From the NCBI GenBank assembly GCA_022495995.1, contig JAFEMH010007491.1, positions 1 through 64,000 on the forward strand: 64,000 nt of DNA, written 5' to 3'. The stretch comes from Adenophora triphylla var. japonica. Its lineage: Eukaryota; Streptophyta; Magnoliopsida; Asterales; Campanulaceae. Under the pieces are notes generated by a model that did not search any database, was not told where the DNA came from, and saw only the letters and a list, made by a program, of their open reading frames with translations. Position 1 is the first letter of the stretch, and every line of letters begins with the position of its first letter. Both the position numbers and the translations under genes were made by a program. Below, piece by piece: positions 33,877 through 45,241 of this stretch.

Positions 33877-36817
33877 TAAAATTCGTCCCGAATTTTAAAC
33901 CTGATTACCTTAATGATCAATAACAAAGGCTACTTTCCCAAGCATTTCAAATTACAACCTTCAAATAGTTTCCTTAATGTCATGATTCTTCTATACATTC
34001 TCACAACCCAAATATTCTAGAATTTAATCCCGAAATTGTAATTCTAATAACTCTTCAACGTTTTCCCCATATAGGTCAAATCCGCCTAAACATCATTAAT
34101 TGAAGAACTCCATACGTACGAAGGATCATACAAATAAATTTTCCATATAACGTTTTATACAGTACCCCTTCAATGCTAAACCAAAACTCAAGTATTATAC
34201 TCAGCTCCACTAAGATTAATAAAACCTTTCAAGTGGAAAAGAAATCTATCACTCCACATACCATCTATTCTTCAAGAGTTTGGATAGTTTTCTCATTTTG
34301 AAACTATCTTCTAATCCTATTAAATTCTGAATCACTGCTGAACTTCCCTTAAAGTCTCCACATTCTATGGGTCTAACTTGACTATTTGCAACAATATCTC
34401 ACCTTACGACTCAAAGGATACACTTGACGACACCTAAGCCTTTCAGCTAATCGCATTCGAAGTCACAATAACTTTTTCGGATAATATAAAATGACGCAAT
34501 TAAAATCTTTTAATAGTTCCACCCATCGCTTCGGCTTGTTAATCTCTTCCTTTCGAATAACTAATTTCTCCAAACTCATAGGGTCGGTCACAAATCCCAA
34601 AAGGAAACTTCAAAAAGATAAGATTCTTACTTAGATAACGCAACACAATTGTAGTCACTCTCAAGTGCAGAATAAGAAAATTTCCGCTTTATCTAAGTTA
34701 ACTTCCTCGAAACATACGCTATCACTTTCCATACCTCATAATATCACCACCTAATCTTTCTTGAATAAACACTTAAAATTCACAAAGTTCTCATATCCAC
34801 TAGGTAAGGTAAGGATCGGATTCATAGTCAATCTATTCCCCCTCTCTATCACTATGATTCATCCTTATTACATCCCACACCATTTATACATCCATTAGAG
34901 TTAACTAAAGCAACGATTGTTCAATTCTCAAGAACTCCTTAAAATTCCTTCGATAATACTTGCCAACCCAAAGATCACGAACTCAATCCTTGTAAGATCC
35001 ATGGTAACCTTCAAACTCAAGACTATATAACCCAAAATATAAAATCCTTGCGAGCCAACTCACATTTACTAAACTTCTCAAATGATGAATTTCCACTAAA
35101 GATAAATAACACAACTCACAAATTATCTTCATGATCCTCTCGAAACTTTAAATAAACAAAGAGGTCATCAATCATAATTGTCATAAAGCCAACAAAATAA
35201 GGATTTAAAATTCTGATTATCATACTTAGAATCAACACATGAAATATTTTGATGGGAACACAATTACCATCTACTCACAACTAGCACGTAAAATTTCTGA
35301 AAAGACTTCTTATGCAAGTCTAACACATACTAATATCCTTCACACTTTTAACCAAAACTTTCCTGCCTTTAATGCTTACATAATAAGAGTACCATATAAA
35401 TGTTTATTTATATTAAATACCCACATAATCAATTTAAGTATAGAAAAGGAGACTCACTTCTTATGATAGTCTACCAATGCTCAACAACTACTTAACCCTC
35501 CAGGTCAAGTATTTCTCATAATTACACATCGGTAATCATACCAAATAAACTGGCAATACATGCCCAGCTATAACCACATTACCACCGTGGTAAACCAAAG
35601 AAGATTCGAGGTATTCTCTCATAAGAGCAGAATCCTCTAACAATAAAACAATTTCTCAAGTAATGTATGCTACATAGAAGCAACATGATATGCCACACAT
35701 AATGATATGAAACAAGATCTATAAAATATGACCCCTACTTCTGAGACAGGGAATATACCTCTAGTGACCTCTGAGGGAGCTATCTCACCTAGGTCTGAAA
35801 CACATACTCGGCCTTAGACCTTCACTTTACAATGCCGTTTTAACCTAGATAATATTGCTATTACTAAATCTTTCTTCAAATCCTTTCATGATCATTATAA
35901 CTTAACTAAAATGGACACATAATTCCCAATAACTTTGAATATCAACCTTACCACATTCATTCCAAAATCACCCCTTTCCTGTTTATTTCTAAAGCCCTTT
36001 TAATTGACTAACCATTACAACCACCATGCATATCACCTAATACATCATATACTATATATGACCACAATTCAACAACAACTATACCACTTAGTCAATTTTA
36101 AGCATAAAGTTCTCAAATGATACCACATACTATCTCCAAGTCCTATAACCCTATTACTCTATCTTTCCACATTAAATCATATCTTATTATCACTAGTTGC
36201 CATATTCATTCACCCACTACTCAAGTTATTTTCATTATTTTTACACATCACAAGCCACACAACAATATTCTCTCCACCATATATCAATCTTTATAATACC
36301 CTTTTTAATTACCAACCCATATTTTACCAAGCCATCACTTTACTCATTTCCAAACCCTTTTTCATTATTTCAAAAGCCAAGCAGATTGTCAAACTTATCA
36401 ATAATCATTTACACAGTACCTATAGCATCATATAACATTTATAACAACAACTTTACAACTTAGCCAACTTCATCAAAAGGACCCGAAACAATACCACATA
36501 CTTAAATCATTTTTCTTAACATCAATACTATACCAAAACTTCACTATACCACATCTCAACTAAATTAACAATTTCAACTCAAGTAAAATGTACCAACTCA
36601 CATGTAACATTTCCCATATTCAACCCAAAACCATTTGAATTTATTACTAAAATATCATGACTGTGAGACTACAATTTAAACATCCTTCATTTTCTAGAAC
36701 TTTTCGCTGGTCATCATTGTTTCCAGCCATTAAAACAAACTTCTGCACTAAACACTCGGCGTCAATTACCACACACTCCCCCTTAGTTTAGACATCTACC
36801 CTTGACCTCTAAACTAA
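33877..36817 (-). pseudogene. Decayed gag-pol relic inside the non-autonomous element
   Basis: No frame longer than about 90 codons survives, yet the DNA still aligns by eye with the Tekay pol in the same order. For example, 35130-35200 matches the RT region around 18010-18070 (AAACAAAGAGGTCATCAATC against AAACAAGAATATCATCTATG). A start region near 36725-36775 matches the gag 5' end at 20160-20215. CG dinucleotides are strongly depleted. The interior is about 1.6 kb shorter than the Tekay interior, so it also has deletions. Confidence 0.65.
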
Positions 36818-36829
36818 GCTCTGATACCA
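36818..36829 (-). other. Primer-binding site, tRNA-Met type
   Basis: TGGTATCAGAGC on the minus strand, two bases inside the 5' LTR: a perfect match to the usual initiator tRNA-Met site. Confidence 0.88.
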
Positions 36830-36831
36830 AC

Positions 36832-39553
36832 TGTGAGCAACCCAACCCGGGACCTAACGCGTGTCCCGAGCTTGAGAAGCTCAAAGTAAGAAAACCCATC
36901 TTATATTTTTAAAACTTTTATTTTCCTTTATAAGAAAACCAATTCTAAATTTTTCCATAAACAAAATCAAATAAATATATCTCCACTTGGAGGAATTTAA
37001 ACAAATACTCTAAGAACCATACTTAATTAATTACATTGAGAACTCTAATTAACATTGTTTAACAAAAGAGTTTTCCTTACAACTTATAAAAGAGTAATAC
37101 TTAAATATGACTCCCGACAACCCACATATATACCTATCCTGACAAGTCCCAAAAGCAAGAGTCCAAACTCTTTTCCCGGCCTCACTGGTTCAGGTCACCT
37201 ATCTCAAAGACAATCTAAAGCAAGAAAGGGAAGCGGGTGAGAATAAATCTCAATAAGCTATTATGAATGCAGCAAGATGCCAAACAAGATGCAACACATA
37301 GCATGGTAGCACATAACACATTATGAAAGCGGTAAACACCTTACGTTACCTCATTTTACCTTTCCCGTCTGAACAATAAGTCGTACAACGTGGGAGTAAA
37401 ACTCCGCTCTTTGGTGAATTGCCCTACGCACATTCACCGCTTATAGGTCTCATACCCCAGAGATCCATATAAGAAAATAGGATACTTATATGACCCTTAT
37501 TCAGAGTATCATATAATATCATCGCTACTGTAAAGCTTTTGGCTTCATACAGAGCATTCCACCGGTACACCAAATTGCAGCGGCATGTAAGGCTTTTGGC
37601 TCAATACAAGCTAGCACCCCACTCTGTGGCCACAGAGGGGCAGGTCACAGGTATAATGAACCTTCAATCATTTATAGAACAAATCAATAATTGATTGAAT
37701 TCCATTATACCCCCTAATCATATATACTCGTTCAAGCACATGATAGATACTTGAAATAAATCCACAAAGGGGATAAGAACATAACAACATGGTAATGTAT
37801 ACTCATGTGAAATCAATACTATAGTGCAACAGTTCATGTAATACACTATGCATACTACCATTAACGAATATACATTCAAGTAAGGTATCCATATAACCAC
37901 ATAATCCACACCGGGATACAATATAATCAACATGTCATATAATCCACAACTGGAATACAATACAAGCAACATGCCAAATAATCCACAAATGGGATACCAT
38001 ACAACCATATACCAAATAATCCACAATTGGGATACAATATATTGATGTAACACATATATATTCCTAACCAACACAATAGTGTGATTATAGTCTCTACACT
38101 GTTCAACTAATCACCAAGGTATGGGAGCAAGTAAGGCCACCCTAAATCATAAACCATTATTACGAAGTCATTACTCATCCTTGAATAATATCCATAACAG
38201 TGCAAGACCTACTTCCAACAATTCCATTTTGATCAAATAAGACATCATGGTCTAGCCAAGGTATTCTACTTTAACTTAGGTTAAAAAGGATTAATTCATA
38301 TCCGGGTTGGACTAGGTTCTACTAATTTATAAGGGTTGGAATTCAAGCCAAGAGGTTATTGGTGAAAATCAGCAAGAAGGGAAACTGAGGAAATTCTGGT
38401 GACATGGGCGACCGCCCAAGTCACTATAGGCGACCGCCCAAGAGGGTCTAATAAGGGTTACACTTTCTGGTGGGTTGGGCGGCCGCTCAAGGGCCTATGG
38501 GCGACCGCCCAAGGGAGATTTCAGCACTTCGAAATTTCTAACTCCTTTTCACATATTTTCTTTTTCCCATTTATAATCTTTCTTAAAAATACCCAAAAGG
38601 ATTTTCTAACTTTACAAACCTCATTTTAAATCATTAAATCCCCAAATAACATAACCCTAAATCATTTACCCCTTGATTCTCCACCCATTTCACTACCACA
38701 ATTCAAGTTTAACCTCCTTAATCTAACTTAATCCATTTTCTTGCACTATTGATCATCTTCCTTAAACAACCACATCATTCTATAACATAAACCCATTTCT
38801 TAACTACAAGAAGGTTTCCAAAGCATCTAATACCCTCATTCCTTCAACTTAAACCCCCATATCATAACTAAAATCAATTAAATCTTGAATAATCATTTTA
38901 CTCAAATAACCATATTAAAAATACAATATACTTTTTCTTTTCATAAAACATTCATTAACACATAAAATGTACAATATTTAGAAAGAAGTCATAATAACTT
39001 ACCTTAGGATTTTTGGATGAAAAGATGATCTTCTTAGCTTGATTGATTCCTCTAGTTGTCCCCACCTCAAAAGTACTCTTGGATTTGAAAATGGATGAGA
39101 AATGGACTTGCTAGAGATCTTGAAAGTGAGGCTTTCAATGGAGGTTTTCCATGGAAAATGGCAAGAGAGAAATGAGGAGAAGAATAATGGAGGAGGTTAG
39201 AGAAAGTATGGAAAGGGTAAGGGTAAAAGTGTAGGAGGTATGGGTTGCCTTGACTTGGGGAGGAGAAATGAGAGGATTTTAGGGAGATGGTCCCCTCCAC
39301 CCTAAAATGCAAGACTTTCAACATTTTAATTAAACTCCATTTTTTCTTTATTTATTTTACCCATTTTAACCTCCTGTTACTATTTATCAAATTCCTATTT
39401 TTATTTTCTCCTAAAGTTCTTTATTTAATTTCTCTATCATTTTATTCTAATATAAGAAATAAAGTATATAAAAATGGACACATAATATTAACAATAATAT
39501 TAAAAGCTCACAATATGATATTAAAATTAGGGCCTAGGGTTAGGGTCGTTACA
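36832..39553 (-). repeat. 5' LTR of the non-autonomous element (right copy)
   Basis: It is nearly identical to 31134-33860, showing a recent insertion despite the ruined interior. Differences cluster around CTG/CAG sites, for instance near 37580 and 37625. Confidence 0.92.
38325..38508 (-). promoter_or_regulatory. U3 box pairs and TATA (right, 5' LTR of the non-autonomous element)
   Basis: GCGRCCGC cores start at 38408, about 38430, 38479 and 38501, pairs about 22 bp apart with a 71-bp repeat. TATAAAT on the minus strand is at 38325-38331. Confidence 0.6.
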
Positions 39554-39558
39554 CTATA

Positions 39559-40071
39559 ACTATATTATCATTTATTAGATTCATGAATGCGTTATAATAA
39601 TCAGGTTCATATTCCAACATCCAATATTTTAAACCGATTGATTAATATTCTATAACTCTATCATCATTTATTAGTTGCATGGATGCATTAGAAGAAATGA
39701 CAATTAATATGTGTTATCTTTCATATTCCAATATCTAAATTTTTAAATTGATTTGTAATATAAAATTATACTCCGTATACATTTTTTGATACTTTCTTTT
39801 TTAATAATGACAACGTAATCATAACTTAAATTACATATAAATAAGAAATCAACATATTGTCTGAATAAAAACATAATACAAAAAACACAAAAAAAAAAAA
39901 AAAACAATCAAAATGAAGAACATTATTTGCATAAAACAATTATATTAAGAATCTTAAAATGTATCCACCATTGTCACCATTTCTATTAAAGTATGATTGT
40001 TGGTCCCATAAATATGCAGTTCTCTTCATATCAATTAAAGCCATTTTTAATTGTAAAATATGGTCACAACC
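39559..40071. other. Continuation of the split repeat region, no gene
   Basis: It holds two further copies of the roughly 100-bp unit seen left of the LTR element (39554-39760), then AT-rich DNA with an A run (39888-39904). Confidence 0.45.
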
Positions 40072-40340
40072 CACTACAAGAAAAATAGCCTTTTGTGACT
40101 GCTTTTTGTGATGGCTAAAAAAAGCAGTCTCCATAGACCAGATAAGGAGACGGAAATAAAAAGCAATCACGTTACCTTAAGGAGATGGCAGTACAATCAC
40201 ATGTGCAATCACGTTTGGTAATTTCGTTCAGAGCGCCAACGCGAGAAACTGCCGCCAATATGAAAAAATCAAACGTGACTGCTTTTTTGAATCTGTGATG
40301 ACTTTTGCAATCACATTTGATTAATGTATGAGTTTCGATA
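40072..40340 (+). repeat. Left terminal inverted repeat and subterminal repeats of CACTA
   Basis: After the terminal repeat (40072-40102) come several direct and inverted copies of GTGACTGC, GCAATCACGT and AATCACAT motifs to about 40325. In studied CACTA elements such motifs bind the TnpA-type protein. Confidence 0.75.
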
Positions 40341-40661
40341 AATCCGTTTTCTGCAATATCTGCATTAAATTTCACCATTTCTGGCAAAACTGAAAGCTAT
40401 TCACTTTTTTTGCTTAAAGATAATGCCTAAGTGGGGCTAAATTTCTATTTGTACATTTACAAAGCTGGTTGTGCACATAATCTAGATTCATATAAAGTTA
40501 TCTCTTCAGTTGCTTGTGTTTGAAAATCATTGGGTGAACTTGGAATATGGTCTTCATTAGCTGCTCACCTTTTATTTTGGTTGTCTATCCAGGTTATTCC
40601 AGCTTTAGATCCTCACACACCAGTATTTGCATCTTCCTTCACGATGGAGGTCTGTTATGAG

Positions 40662-40740
40662 CAGGGGCGGAGCCAAGGCAGAGGTGGGTAGGGCTCAAGC
40701 CCACCCCAGATTTTTAGAAGGAAAAAAAAAATAAAAAAAA
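40662..40740 (+). mobile_element. hAT-like terminus fragment
   Basis: CAGGGGCGGAGCCAAGG followed by GGGCTCAAGCCCACCCC resembles the left end of plant hAT elements of the Tip100 type. No matching right end was found. It lies directly before the Sm D3 fragment, within the presumed first RNase J intron. Confidence 0.35.
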
Positions 40741-40788
40741 TTATACCCACACCTACACACAAACGCAAACCCCAATCCCATCATCTTT

Positions 40789-40945
40789 GACTTTAGTCTT
40801 CATCATACCGGTGAAGCTTCTACACGAGGCGGCCGGACACATAGTGACGGTGGAACTGAAGAGCGGCGAGGTTTATAGAGGAAGCATGATTGAGTGCGAA
40901 GACAACTGGAACTGTCAACTCGAAAATATCACCTTCACCGCTAAG
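40789..40945 (+). pseudogene. Captured first exon of Sm D3 (spliceosomal core protein)
   Basis: The frame reads [20 protein letters not shown], then [20 protein letters not shown] and ITFTAK up to a GT donor at 40946. This is the Sm1 motif half of plant Sm D3, which forms part of the heptameric Sm ring on U snRNAs. The normal start (MSRSLG) is not present: the bases before IPVK give TLVFI with no ATG. The Sm2 half is absent. The upstream CACACAAACGCAAACCCCAA looks like a 5' untranslated leader. It is a gene fragment inside the CACTA element, on the same strand as RNase J. Confidence 0.85.
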
Positions 40946-42121
40946 GTTCGCACTTACACAAACCTTTTCGCATTCTTACATTTTTTTTTTCGCTTTCAAA
41001 TTTCTTCTTGCTGCTGCATTTGTTATACTCTCGATTAAGTTTATATACCCAGAAAAAATCTATCAATTTATGCCCTACCATTGGTAGATATTGACGTTGA
41101 AATTGTGTGAAGTTTGCCCAATGTAGCTTGAACTTCCTTGTCTAGATTATAGGGTTTGTAATACTGGCTCCCAAATTAGGAGTCTCATTTGATAAATCAA
41201 ACTTTAGAAGGATGTTACCTTACTTGATTTAATTTTCTTGAAATTACAGTGAAATTGCTACTTCTTTTAGAAATTGGACTCTTTTTGGGACAGAATAGAG
41301 GGGATTATTTTTTTGGGACTGAGGAAGTAGTTTAAAATGAATTTCCCCCCATCTGCAACATGAAGATATAGATGCCAATAAGAGCAGGAGTGAGTGCGAT
41401 AAAAGAAGTTTGGTTGAACAGTCATAAGGAAAATTCAGACATTAATTTAAGGAGGGAATGACGAGATGACATAGATTCTCTTCTATTCTTCCAGGGAATC
41501 CTAAGTGCCTGTTTTGTTAGTGAACAATCGTATGAAAGACTAACGATCTATGCTAATATGAGTGGACCATGGTCCTTTGCAAGATGATGCAGATCAGAAT
41601 TAATGTAAAATCATGATGTGCCAACTTGGTGCACTTTACCATTGTGCATGTCACAACTTAAATAAGAACCTATAATTTTTTTTTTGGTTCAATAAGAACC
41701 TGTAATAATGGCCGGTGGAGAGGAGGTTCTATGTCAGCTAACGAGTAAATACAGAAAGTAGATTACTGATCCACATCATCTGAAGCGAAACTGAACCTGC
41801 CTTTTTCTCATCCTGCATACACGGATGAGATAGGCAACATTTACACACCAGTTTGAGTGATAACGGACATGACACAATGAAGAAACTCCTGTTTAGTAAC
41901 ACCGTAAAACATAAGGCTCAGAAAAACATCTGCCTATCTGCTAAAAAAATCAAATCATGGTGTAAGCAAAAAGAACTGATTCTGATTCCAACCCTTGCAC
42001 TGGTGACATTTGTCCCGTTTCATAAATCTTAGGATATGTTAAGCCCTGAAAATGTTTGAAGTATATGGTAATGAATGCATACAAGTACTCTGTAGATAAT
42101 TGAAACGTCTTTGTTTATGAG
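40946..42121 (+). other. Intron-like sequence between Sm D3 and RNase J fragments
   Basis: AT-rich, no coding region. The left part probably derives from Sm D3 intron 1 and the right part from an RNase J intron; the junction cannot be placed by eye. Confidence 0.35.
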
Positions 42122-43108
42122 CAACTTATTAAGAAGCGTTTGAAGGAGTTTGGGATCTTTGTTCCATCTAGGCTTTAGACATTCAAAACAAAGCGAAGAT
42201 TTACTGCTGGGCCATTTGAAATTGAGCCTATCATGGTCACACATTTCATCCCAGATTGTTGCGGAATGGTTCTGCGTTGTTCTGTTGGCATCATTCTTCA
42301 CACAGGGGATTGGAAGGTACCTATGAGTTCAGTGTTTATATGCTTTCTTCAGAGTTCCTTTTTCAAGCTCAATGAAATTCTTATACCCTACAGATTGATG
42401 AGTCACCATTGGATGGAAAAGTTTTTGATTGTGAAGGTCTCGAAGAACTCTCAAAGGAAGGAGTAACTTTAGTAAGTACCGGACGCATTTCTCATTAGAT
42501 TACCTTGATCATTGAAATAAGGGTATCTTTTGATGGCATAGACCAACAACATGCACTTGTTTAGAAAGAACTTAAAACGAAAGCTAACATGTCTGGAGCA
42601 AAGCATATATTTTGTTGATCTTTGATGTTATGGCTATTATAAATAGCTTTGGGTTGTTGCTAACCAGCGTAGTTATTACTTTTAAATATGTTGAAATTTA
42701 TAGTCATAAATACATGAACGTTATTGTCTGGCTGCATGTGCTGTTTCAGATGATGAGTGATTCAACAAATGTACTCCCACCTGTAAGGACATTCAGTGAG
42801 ACAGTTGTAGCTGATGCACTGATAAGGCGTATCTCAGCTGCTAAGGGAAGGGTTATTACTACTCAGTTTGCATCCAATATCCATTGTCTAGGAAGTGTAA
42901 AAGTTGCAGCCGATTTAACCGGCAGAAAGTTGGTACGTCGTCTTGTCGCTTTGATATTGTAATTTTCTTTTTCTCATATCCTTTTTTTCTGTCGGTAGAT
43001 CACAGTTTCATGTCATCATTATATTAGGTATTTGTTGGCATGTCATTAAGATCATACCTTGAAGCGGCATGGAAGGATGGAAAGACATCTATTGATCCAT
43101 CAACTTTG

Positions 43109-44305
43109 GTAATGACCCGAAATACATGTCATTTGCCTTTTCCATCATTTACCTTTACTATATGTTATCCAGCGACCTTTTTGGTCTTTAGTCATATGGC
43201 GAAAAAGAAAAGATGTGTGCACGTGTGTATGTGGTGGTCGGGGGATGGGTTGTTACTAGGTCTGGTGTGTTGACATTGAGAAAGATAGAGTTAAAGTACC
43301 TATTTAGTCCCTGACATTTAACGTTTTTTACGGTTTCGTCCCTATAGTATTTTTGTGAACATTTACATCCTTGACCTACCTATATAATTTTGTGAAATCA
43401 TCAAACTGTAATTAACCAATAAAGGCATAGAACATACAAGTAATGCATTTTGCAAGTTTATCGAGCTCATATCTGCTCCATTTAGACTGGACATTTCTCT
43501 TAAGCATAATTAAAGGTTCATTTACGCAAGGAGCCTGTGCATACTCATTATTATCTGCCATAAGTAAACATGACTTCTTATTTTGGACTGAAGAAGTACA
43601 TTTTTTTTTCTGGGAATTGTCTTTACTTGTTATTATTATGTTACATTTCTACCTTGAAATTAGGGTGCGCTTGATCCTTGCATGGTAATGTGTACACTTA
43701 ATTGTTTTGTTTTCTTTCTGGATCGCAACATTGCATTTCTGTTAACAAACTTGCAAAATGCATTACTTGTATGTTCTATGCTTTTATTGGTTAATTACAG
43801 CTTTAGAAACTCTGATCCCAGACTTAAGTCAAGTATCTACCCAATTTCATTGGTCGACACACTTACTAGTCTGGAAAATAGATTTGAGTCTATCGTTACA
43901 GATGTGTTGAAGCTTATAGAGCTCATATCTGCTCCATTTAGACTGGACATTACTCTTATGCATAATATAAGGCTGTTCTGTCAACAAACTTTCAAAATGC
44001 ATTACTTGTATGTTCTATGCTTTTATCACCGATGATGCTTATAGAGCTCATATCTGAAACAGTTTGATGATTTCAGATTTTACTCATTGATTGTAATCAG
44101 TCTCTCTCATCTATATATACACATGCACACTCACAGGGACATGCATGCACACACATTTTGTATGTAGGAAATAAATGAGATTCTTATAAATGGAGAAATG
44201 TTTGAGACTGTTTAGTGACTGTCATCAGGTGAATACATGTCTGAATGATACACTTATCATTGCCATTATTAGCTAACAAGAAATTTTTGCATATTTTTCT
44301 TATAG
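43109..44305 (+). repeat. Intron-like region with an internal duplication
   Basis: GAGCTCATATCTGCTCCATT with TAGACTGGACATT occurs near 43463 and 43920. TTGCAAAATGCATTACTTGT occurs near 43751, with a close copy near 43990. The copies are about 450 bp and 240 bp apart. No exon was recognised. A string like GTACCTATTTAGTCCCTGAC near 43296 is a common plant repeat phrase. Confidence 0.5.
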
Positions 44306-44374
44306 GAAACTTATGAAAACAAATTACGTGAGGCAAATGGATTGGAGCCTGCAGATTTTGTGAATGGGTACTGA
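44306..44374 (+). pseudogene. Possible further captured exon, unidentified
   Basis: After a TTATAG acceptor, 22 codons read ETYENKLREANGLEPADFVN and end at TGA. Codon use looks exonic, but I do not recognise the protein. It may be a last exon of RNase J or of a third captured gene. Confidence 0.25.
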
Positions 44375-44744
44375 TGATAATGAGACAAGTGGTGATGAGA
44401 TGGGGGAAGATGAGATGGGTGAGCATTAGGATTATAGTTAGTATGGTTACTTGATCTTTCTTTTGGTTTGTGCTCTAGAGGGAGTATACCTTTAGACTAT
44501 TGATTTTTGAACATAATATGGTAGCTAGAATGGTTCTTGAACAAGTTTAGTAAGACATGAATAGTTTGTTAAATGTAATGGTGAATGTTATTTTGAGACA
44601 ATATATTTAGTTTTAAATGATTAAAAGTTTGTTTTCAATTAAGTTTTGGAAAAGTTTGTGGATTTATCAATATTAATTCATATTATTATTGTAATGAAAC
44701 ATTTAAGAGCTAATGTGATGGCAAAATATCATTTTCATCCGGGA

Positions 44745-45241
44745 TAAGGTGATTGCATTTTCAGTCGCCTTCTCTAAGCAAAGGTGATTGCATTTTCAGT
44801 CGCCTTCTCTAAGCAAAGGTGATTGCATTTTCAGTCACCTTTTCTAAGCAAATGTGATTGCATTTCCAATCACCTTTTCTAAGCAAAGGTGATTGCATTT
44901 TCAGTCGCCTTCTCTAAGCAAAGGTGATTGCATTTTCAGTCGCCTTACACAAGCTAACGAGATTGCATACCCAGTCGCCTTATACTAGCTAACGTGATTG
45001 CATTTGTGATTTAATTAATTAAATAAATAAAATTAAAAAACCCTTTACGTGACGGCCAAAAGCAGTCACGGAAAATAAGTTTCTAAGGTGACTGCTTATC
45101 CCGTCGCTTTAAGCTATTGCGACAAGGGTTTACGCGACTGCCATGGCGATTGATTTCCCAGTCGCCTCACCTTTTCGTGACTGCTTTTCGCACATACGTG
45201 ACGGCTTTTAGCAGTCACAAAAAGCCTTTTTTCTTGTAGTG
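44745..45241 (+). repeat. Right subterminal repeats and terminal inverted repeat of CACTA
   Basis: About seven copies of a 35-bp unit (AAGGTGATTGCATTTTCAGT then CGCCTTCTCTAAGC) start at 44746, 44781, 44816 and so on to about 45005. Diverged GTGACTGC motifs of both orientations follow, then the terminal repeat at 45211-45241. Confidence 0.88.

Larger units (their letters stand above)
31134..39553 (-). mobile_element. Non-autonomous Tekay-related LTR retrotransposon
   Basis: LTRs of about 2.72 kb (31134-33860 and 36832-39553) with a 2.97-kb interior. CTATA at 31129-31133 and 39554-39558 is the target duplication. LTR ends read TGTAACGACCCTAACCC on the minus strand, close to the Tekay element's TGTGACGACCCCAACCC. 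The primer site and polypurine tract are intact, but the interior holds only a decayed, shortened pol. It must have been copied by proteins supplied in trans. Confidence 0.9.
40593..43108 (+). pseudogene. Captured fragment of nuclear-encoded RNase J (five exons)
   Basis: Exons with GT-AG borders are 40593-40649 (VIPALDPHTPVFASSFTME), 42122-42316 ([20 protein letters not shown] and ILHTGDWK), 42394-42471 ([10 protein letters not shown]), 42750-42932 ([20 protein letters not shown] and [18 protein letters not shown]) and 43028-43108 ([20 protein letters not shown]). They match the metallo-beta-lactamase / beta-CASP part of plant RNase J, an organelle RNA-processing nuclease, in order and phase. 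An in-frame TAG at 42176-42178 replaces an expected Lys codon. The N-terminal HxHxDH part and everything after the fifth exon are absent. Sm D3 sequence sits in what would be the intron after exon 1. It cannot encode RNase J; transcription or spliced chimeric RNA is possible. Confidence 0.85.
40072..45241 (+). mobile_element. Non-autonomous CACTA transposon with captured gene fragments
   Basis: The ends are CACTACAAGAAAAATAGCCT (left) and, reading inward from the right, CACTACAAGAAAAAAGGCTT. Both continue into TTTTGTGACTGC, giving terminal inverted repeats of about 30 bp with few mismatches. Subterminal repeats built on GTGATTGCATTTTCAGTC and GTGACTGC fill both ends, as expected for CACTA elements. 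The 5.2-kb body has no transposase. It carries exons of RNase J and Sm D3 in plus orientation. The flanking trinucleotides (ACC left, CTT right) do not match, so the usual 3-bp duplication is lost, mutated, or the element was rearranged. Confidence 0.85.

Noticed and set aside
40593..43108. Functional RNase J gene
   Set aside because: An in-frame TAG, missing N-terminal catalytic motif and missing C-terminal exons, all inside a CACTA element.
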